NCBI GenBank assembly: GCA_034359265.1
Contig: CP136890.1
Coordinates: 67,271,501-67,335,500, forward strand
From: Canna indica
Lineage: Eukaryota; Streptophyta; Magnoliopsida; Zingiberales; Cannaceae
Direction: 5' to 3'
DNA length: 64,000 nucleotides
A program made the position numbers and the translations under genes. Below the pieces are notes generated by a model. That model was not told the origin of the DNA. It worked only from the letters and a program-made list of their open reading frames with translations, and did no database searches. Shown here piece after piece: positions 58,901 to 64,000 of the stretch (its first letter is position 1; each line of letters opens with the position of its first letter).

Positions 58901-59575
58901 CGAAACTTTGATCTAGCATGATTATGACTTACACTAGAGCCACGTTCCATTGATCTTCCTCTCATCATCGATAAAGCTTCTGCTTGCCTCGAACTCGTTG
59001 TCTGATCATCCTTATTTTTTTGTTTGCTTTCCTCTTCAAGAACAACGGCACCAACATCATCAAAACGGAGGTGATCAACAATATTATTGTTGGTGATATT
59101 AATGATGAGTTGATCATATGATTCTTGTAAACTCTAAATAGAAGCTCCGCACATTCATTTTTTGCTATCTGACATTTCATGACTATCAGTTACGAAAATA
59201 AGATATTGAGATTGTTGATGTGATCTATCACCGATGTAGGTTCACTCATTCGAAGAGTATAAAGTCTTCTATTCAAAAATATTTTGTTATGGAGTGACTT
59301 AGCCTCGTATAATTTGGTGAGTGCATCTTTGTTATCTTTTTCTCTGAAACACTTGACAACACTGAATCTGCCATTGCGAGATGCAAATTCACAACAATGT
59401 TGCCATCCATCTCCTTCCACTCGTCATTAGAATTCTATGTGGGTCTTCCTTTTATAGCATCGTCTAAGCAATTTTTCTTCCTCAAAATTGCCTTGATTGT
59501 CAATTTCCATAGGGACAAATTACTCTCACTAAACTTCTCAATCTCAAATTTTGTTGCCATGGTTCTGACATCAAT
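55985..59575 (-). pseudogene. Tnt1-like gag-pol polyprotein, broken
   Basis: Gag starts at 59557 (MATKFEIEKFSESNLSLWKL). A zinc knuckle near 58840 reads CYNYGKKGHLKNV, with two of its Cys lost. The protease reads VYSGATWHMTSNRDWF near 58660, where the catalytic Asp of D-S-G is Tyr. The GAG-pre-integrase motif (MMMWHHKLGHMSEHGLQIL) lies near 58300. The integrase has stops (57811-57608, 57581-57399). Reverse transcriptase is at 57140-56934 and 56836-56585, with the catalytic LLYVDDMLV. RNase H is at 56425-55985 (GSLMYVMICTRPNIAQSVG). Many stops and shifts make it inactive. Confidence 0.88.
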
Positions 59576-59611
59576 ATGTTCTTCAGTAGCGGATAGTGAC
59601 CAACAACTAGT

Positions 59612-59624
59612 GGCTCTGCTACCA
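59612..59624 (-). other. Primer binding site of the Tnt1-like element
   Basis: Minus strand TGGTAGCAGAGCC, one base from the usual TGGTATCAGAGC initiator-Met site, just inside the 5' LTR. Confidence 0.75.
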
Positions 59625-59627
59625 CTA

Positions 59628-60199
59628 TTAGATACCAGAGTTATGAAATAGGATAACATAACTAAAATTTAGAGTTGAGAAAGGTGAAACCGACACAAAT
59701 ATTTTTGGCAAAAATGAAGATTTTATTTTACTAAATAGAAAAATTACAACTTCTCAAAATACAATGAGAGAATAAGAATACTTTCTCTTATATAAGTAGA
59801 ACACAAACACACTAAAAAATATACATATGAGAGACCTAATATTTTCTCTTTCTCTAAAATACTCACTCAAAGCTTTCTAATTCTAACTCTCGGTTTCTAT
59901 TTGGCGCTTCATTCAAAATAATGACATCATCACCTATTTATAATGCTTGGTGACATTACATGCTTAACAATGAAGTCAAAGATGAAGATAAATTCAACTT
60001 GAATATTTCTTCATGCAAGATGACATGAATTACATGAAGACAAATTTAACTTGAATATTTTTCATGCAAGGTGACATAAATTATAGAAAGATAAATTCAA
60101 CTTGAATATTTTCATCTATTCATTAAAATTAACTTTATTTCATTCACAATAACTAATTATTTTTATCTAATTATTAAAATTAACTTTATCTCATTTACA
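59628..60199 (-). repeat. 5' LTR of the Tnt1-like element
   Basis: It matches 55074-55591 along its length. Its right end is extended by a second copy of an ATTAAAATTAACTTTAT...CATTYACA tail, so the true end is either 60148 or 60199. Confidence 0.75.
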
Positions 60200-60593
60200 T
60201 CATTTAAGTCAAAAAGACGATTAGGGATGGAGAATGGTAGGTTGCATTATGGACTTGGAGCTCTTACCATAACGCTTCGGCTTGCTAGTTCCCAAAAATG
60301 AAATAGTGGCGAATAAAAAATATTTTTACATGTGAGTGATGCGGCAATAGGAAGCGTTAACAAAAATCCAACAGGGTGTTTGACCAGACCCATAATATAT
60401 CCCACCAATTGATCCATTGTGGCCCAATTCAGTTTTTGATGAACCAACTAACACGGTTGGTTTGGTTGACCCATCTCACAATACTTGACATTACTGTATT
60501 AGTCTCATCAAACTTTGATGGTGGATCATATAATTTAGTCTATATAAGGGGTATGTGTGAATTTATCCTCTTTAATATTACCCTAGGTTAATC
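60200..60593. other. Intergenic spacer
   Basis: No gene or element is recognised. Confidence 0.35.
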
Positions 60594-61235
60594 TAAGGGT
60601 GAGTATTGACCGGTTAATCGGTTCATTAGTAAATTTATTAATTGATTCATTAACTTTATTTTTTCAAAATTATTAACCGTAAATTGGTCCATTAACTTCG
60701 GTTAACCGTTATTTTGGTTTCGATTTTTTTGATTCGATTAACCAATAAAATTTTTTAACATACAAACATGATAACATTATATAAATCACGTATGAGAAAA
60801 AATTCAAACAAATGATGAATTCTCATTGGGAAAAAAAGAAAAGAAAAAAGTAAAATTATTTGAGACAAGATAATATGCTAAAAAAATTAATAATTTAATT
60901 TTTATTTTTATTTATAATTTTTAAATTTTTAAATTTTTTAAATTTTTATTTTTATTTTATAATTTATAAATTATTTGATTATTTTTTTAATTACATATCA
61001 TTATTTAATATATACATATAATATATTATATATTAAAATTTAATAAATTATATTAAATCGATCGATTAATCGAAATCGGTGAACTTTTTACATCTGGACC
61101 GAATCCGAAATCGAAACCGATTTTTTCAAAAACATAAACCGAAATCGAAAAATCGGTTCGATTAACCGAAAAAATTGATTCGGTTTCGGACTGATTTTCC
61201 GATTAACCGAAAAATTGATTTTCTTTTCACCCCTA
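60594..61235. mobile_element. hAT-like MITE (GGTTAATCGG body)
   Basis: The 642-base element has ends TAAGGGTGAG and the reverse of TAGGGGTGAAAAG. Its flanks GGTTAATC and AGTTGATT match at 5 of 8 bases, so the duplication has decayed. The body has CGGTTAATCGGTTC words at both sides of an AT-rich centre. Confidence 0.65.
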
Positions 61236-61575
61236 AGTTGATTTGATGATGTTAGCATGACGCTGTAAATACATTTTAATATTTTATTATATTATTACTT
61301 AGCTAATGTAAGGCATTGGCGAGTAATATTACCATTGCAATCATTATAAAAAATAATAAAGCTACATTATTTATAATACATATAAATTAGTACAATTTTT
61401 GTTTGGGCACTGATAAAAATCAAGCTCGGTCTGTGGATTGCTGGGCCGGACTAGAGCGAAAGCGTTGGTACGGTTTAATGGGTCCAATTTCAACGTCATG
61501 CTCTAATCACAACCCATATACTGTCTTGTTATCCCCTTATCCCTTGTTCAACTTAGGCCATAGCAGAAGACAAGC
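61236..61575 (+). promoter_or_regulatory. RPL21 promoter and 5' leader
   Basis: A TGGGCC word at 61442-61447 and a GGCC-containing word at 61556-61559 resemble site II-type elements that drive genes for ribosomal and organelle proteins in plants. No strong TATA box lies near the ATG, which is also usual for this class. 61236-61400 is AT-rich, without a feature. Confidence 0.4.
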
Positions 61576-62155
61576 ATGGCTTCTCCCGCACTGGGCGCCC
61601 CCGCGCTGTCATCCTCCGCCGCCTTCCTCTCCATACCCTGTCGATCCCCAACCTCCGCTCTCTCCTCCCTGTCTCGGCCTTTCTCTCCTCCCTCCAAGCT
61701 CCCTTCTTCTCCCACGCCTCTCCTCTCCCTTCGTTCTCCGCCCCTTTCACCTCTCCTCTCCAGCAAGTGGAAGCTTTTGGCGGCTGCTGATGGGTCCTCG
61801 GAGCCAGAAGAGGCACCTACGTCTGTGCCGGAGCCCGTCGAGGAACAGCTAGCTGCTTCGACTGCCGTCGAGGCCGCCAAGGGGGAAGACGTCTTCGCGG
61901 TCGTAATGGTGAGTCGAATTTTGCATTTTGATTAGTCCTCTTTCTTTCGCGGGTCCTTGAATGTGATTGTATTGGTTTGTCTAGCTTTAGATTCTTGGCG
62001 ATTTTTTCTTACTATCATCCATTTCTTTCATAATTTCGAGTTCCAAAGATTGATCTTTTTGGGTAATTTTTTAGGTTGGATCGCGGCAGTACATTGTGAT
62101 TCCCGGACGGTTCATCTACACCCAGAGGTTGAAAGGCGCCAATGTCAATGATAAG
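61576..62155 (+). CDS. RPL21: Plastid 50S ribosomal protein L21, exons 1-2 (gene continues beyond the window)
   Basis: Nuclear gene for the bL21 protein of the chloroplast large ribosomal subunit, which binds 23S rRNA near its 5' domain. Exon 1 (61576-61908, 111 codons) encodes a Ser/Pro/Leu-rich, acid-poor plastid transit peptide (about residues 1-65), an acidic Glu/Pro/Ala linker, and the start of the conserved domain, EDVFAVVM. A GTGAGT donor follows. Exon 2 (62075-62155, 27 codons, phase 0) encodes VGSRQYIVIPGRFIYTQRLK then GANVNDK, the bL21 signature, and is followed by a GTTAGA donor. Start: the ATG at 61576 heads the transit peptide and is the first in this frame. A further exon or exons for about 90 residues must lie past 64000, as I find no matching sequence up to the edge. 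Confidence 0.9.
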
Positions 62156-64000
62156 GTTAGAGGCTTACCTCTTGATGATTATTATCATTTCAATTTTTAT
62201 AATGAAAATTTTGTTGGCTATTTAAAATACATTTTGAGTTATGATTATGACATAATATAATCGTTTATTGAATTAGGTGAGTTTCTCCTCTAGGACACAT
62301 ATCAGCTAATTGAATGGTACTTGTGGTGGTTTGACACTCATACCACACTAGTAATCCTAAAAGCTGAAGTTGTTTGGGAAGGACTCAAGTTATAAATTTG
62401 TGGTTTAACATCCCCCTCATGAGCAAGCTGGATTTAGATGAACCAAAAAATGTGGAAACCAAAGATGACTTGAATCAAATAATTATGGGCGGTATGGCAT
62501 ATATACAACTCAATCAAATGGGTGAAAAAAATTGAGCAGCGGGGCAGAATTTGAACTCGTGACCTACCCTATGATTAGGGCGGGCAACGGATCGGATACG
62601 GTGCAGATACTGGATTATCCGCACATCCGTATCAGCACCGTATCCGCTACGGATGTGAATATGGATATCCATATCCGGATTGCTTCAAATGCGGATATCC
62701 GCACCGCATCCGTGTCTGCACCATATTTAATAAAAAAATATTAAAATAATATATTTAATTAAAATAATTAATAAATTACCAATTCACTGATCCAAAATAA
62801 ATATATAATATACTTCAAAATTCATCTTGACATGAAATTACCATAGAGCTCTTATATATCTTAATAACTTATATGGGCAAAATAGTAATTCAGAGACGCG
62901 GATAGGCGGTGCAGATCCACAATCATATCCCTATCCGCACCGTATCCGCGCAGATATAAGGTTTCTATATCCGTATCCATATCCATTTTTACTTGCGGAT
63001 ATGGATCAGATACGGTGCGGATGCGGTTTTTAGTTAGCGGATGCGGATAAAATTGTCACCCCTACCTATGATGCCATGCTAAAGATTGGATTGGATCATC
63101 AGCTTATGTTGTTAAGCAAAGACCTAATTCATTATATTCATGATTTAATAAAACTAATAGCAATTACCTATGGGCTCCACCATCAATTTTTGCCTTTTAG
63201 GAAGTCTGTCATTTGGAAGAAGACAATGATCACGACAAGCCATTTGGAAACAAGTAATTGTGTTTAATAAAATGTGCATTCTAATCCAAAAACTCCTACA
63301 TCAAGTGCAGGCTTTATCTTTAATTGGTATTTGTCACTACCCATCTTCAATCTGAAACTTCTGTGTACTAAAGAAGGCTTAGCTCATATTGTTTTTAGGC
63401 GTAGAAATAGGCACAATGCATTTGCATAAGTGAAATCTAACTATCTAAAATAATGCCATACGAACTTTCTTCAAAAAATAACATTGAAATCACTTACTAC
63501 GAGTTGGACTATTCTGTTAGATCTCTTTTGATGTCTTCTTGGATACAACTGTGATAGTTAGACTATTTTGAGATGGTTTAAATTTTTTATCCATGATTGA
63601 ACTCTTGGTACCAACACCTTTGTTGGTCCATTCTTGGATCACTACAGTTCTGTACCAACACCTAGCCTGCTAGCCAATATATTCAGACTATGTTGAGTGA
63701 GTTTGCAACTTTGTACTGGACCAACTGGCCCACTCTGAACACCACCAATGTTTTTAAACCTCGCCCAGACTCAGATTTTGATATAAATTTTCCCAGACAA
63801 ATTTGTCAATTGGCCCATAGTTTGTGATATATACATCAATTTTCCCTTTTAAAAATATATTATACATTATATGTATGTATATTTATATTATATATAATAA
63901 TTTTAAATTGAAAATTTATATATTATTTATTGAACTAAACATTATTTGTAATAGTATGCATAATTTATAGATTGAATATTTAACATATGTATAATAACAA
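62156..64000 (+). other. RPL21 intron 2, incomplete
   Basis: More than 1.8 kb, open at the right edge. Besides the MITE at 62576-63064 it is AT-rich, with no coding similarity. The region from 63073 to 64000 shows no gene or repeat ends. Confidence 0.7.
62576..63064. mobile_element. hAT-like MITE (GCGGATATCCGC body), copy 2, in RPL21 intron 2
   Basis: The 489-base element has ends TAGGGCGGGCAA and the reverse of TAGGGGTGACAA, flanked by exact CCTATGAT duplications (62568-62575 and 63065-63072). It is a clear relative of 19696-20204 in the opposite direction, sharing both the GGATACGGTGCGGAT arms and the AT-rich centre. Confidence 0.92.

Larger units (their letters stand above)
55074..60199 (-). 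mobile_element. Tnt1/Tork-like Copia element, decayed
   Basis: LTRs lie at 55074-55591 (3') and about 59628-60199 (5'). The primer binding site TGGTAGCAGAGCC lies at 59612-59624 and the polypurine-like AAGTGAGAGAT next to the 3' LTR. Domains are read leftwards: gag, protease, integrase, reverse transcriptase, RNase H. The 5' LTR has a doubled tail (ends possible at 60148 or 60199), and no matching target duplication was found. Confidence 0.88.

Noticed and set aside
61403..61852. A 149-codon frame overlapping RPL21 exon 1 in another frame, and minus-strand frames at 61548-61880
   Set aside because: They are shadows of the C-rich transit-peptide region. The 61576 frame alone matches a known protein.
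63073..64000. Third exon of RPL21
   Set aside because: I looked for the conserved continuation of the L21 domain in all plus frames and did not find it. The gene must continue beyond the edge.

Overview
This is a plant nuclear window: AT-rich, intron-containing genes set far apart in a sea of nested transposable elements. Two host genes are well supported. One is an LRR receptor-like kinase of the two-exon LRR-III type (minus strand, 29508-33177). The other is the start of the nuclear gene for plastid ribosomal protein L21 (plus strand, from 61576, running off the right edge). Plastid L21 with a transit peptide, Copia elements primed by initiator-tRNA-Met, CACTA elements and hAT MITEs all point to an angiosperm. 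I cannot say more closely which.

Three host-gene relics or candidates are weaker. A broken arabinogalactan-peptide gene (about 7200-8696) has a hAT-type MITE sitting in its second exon. A short frameshifted FKBP (ROF1/FKBP62-like) fragment lies at 28407-28540. A possible first exon of a small secreted protein lies at 52900-53071.

Layout. 1-836 and 6071-6156: SIRE-like Copia LTR pieces, split by an old composite insertion (837-6070). 7060-8696: AGP relic. 9264-10075: LINE-type ORF1 relic. 10192-19680: a plus-strand LTR carrying a MITE (11024-11912) and a complete pol-less SIRE-like element (11945-19458, target duplication GCACT). 19696-20204: hAT MITE. 20213-23175: LTR-like repeat, then a degenerate tandem repeat. 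23176-28364: a complete but decayed Copia element (target duplication ATATT). 29508-33177: kinase gene. 34995-43495: probable CACTA element holding a broken solo LTR, which itself holds a second member of the same LTR family (target duplication TTACC), plus an inner CACTA element (40203-43003, duplication TAT). 44321-45582: MITEs. 45583-51911: rearranged SIRE-like Copia and a separate LTR. 52101-52467: hAT MITE. 55074-60199: Tnt1/Tork-like Copia element. 60594-61235: hAT MITE. 61576-64000: RPL21 exons 1 and 2 and a long intron with another hAT MITE.

The genes do not form a pathway or operon. The coherent story is the insertion history: seven insertions have exact or near-exact target duplications that can be read directly. 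The most unusual items are the pol-less gag-only element and its smaller relative, a group of MITEs that share hAT-like ends but have different low-complexity bodies, and the AGP gene with at least three independent lesions. I found no CRISPR array, rRNA or tRNA, and no convincing new defence or metabolic system.
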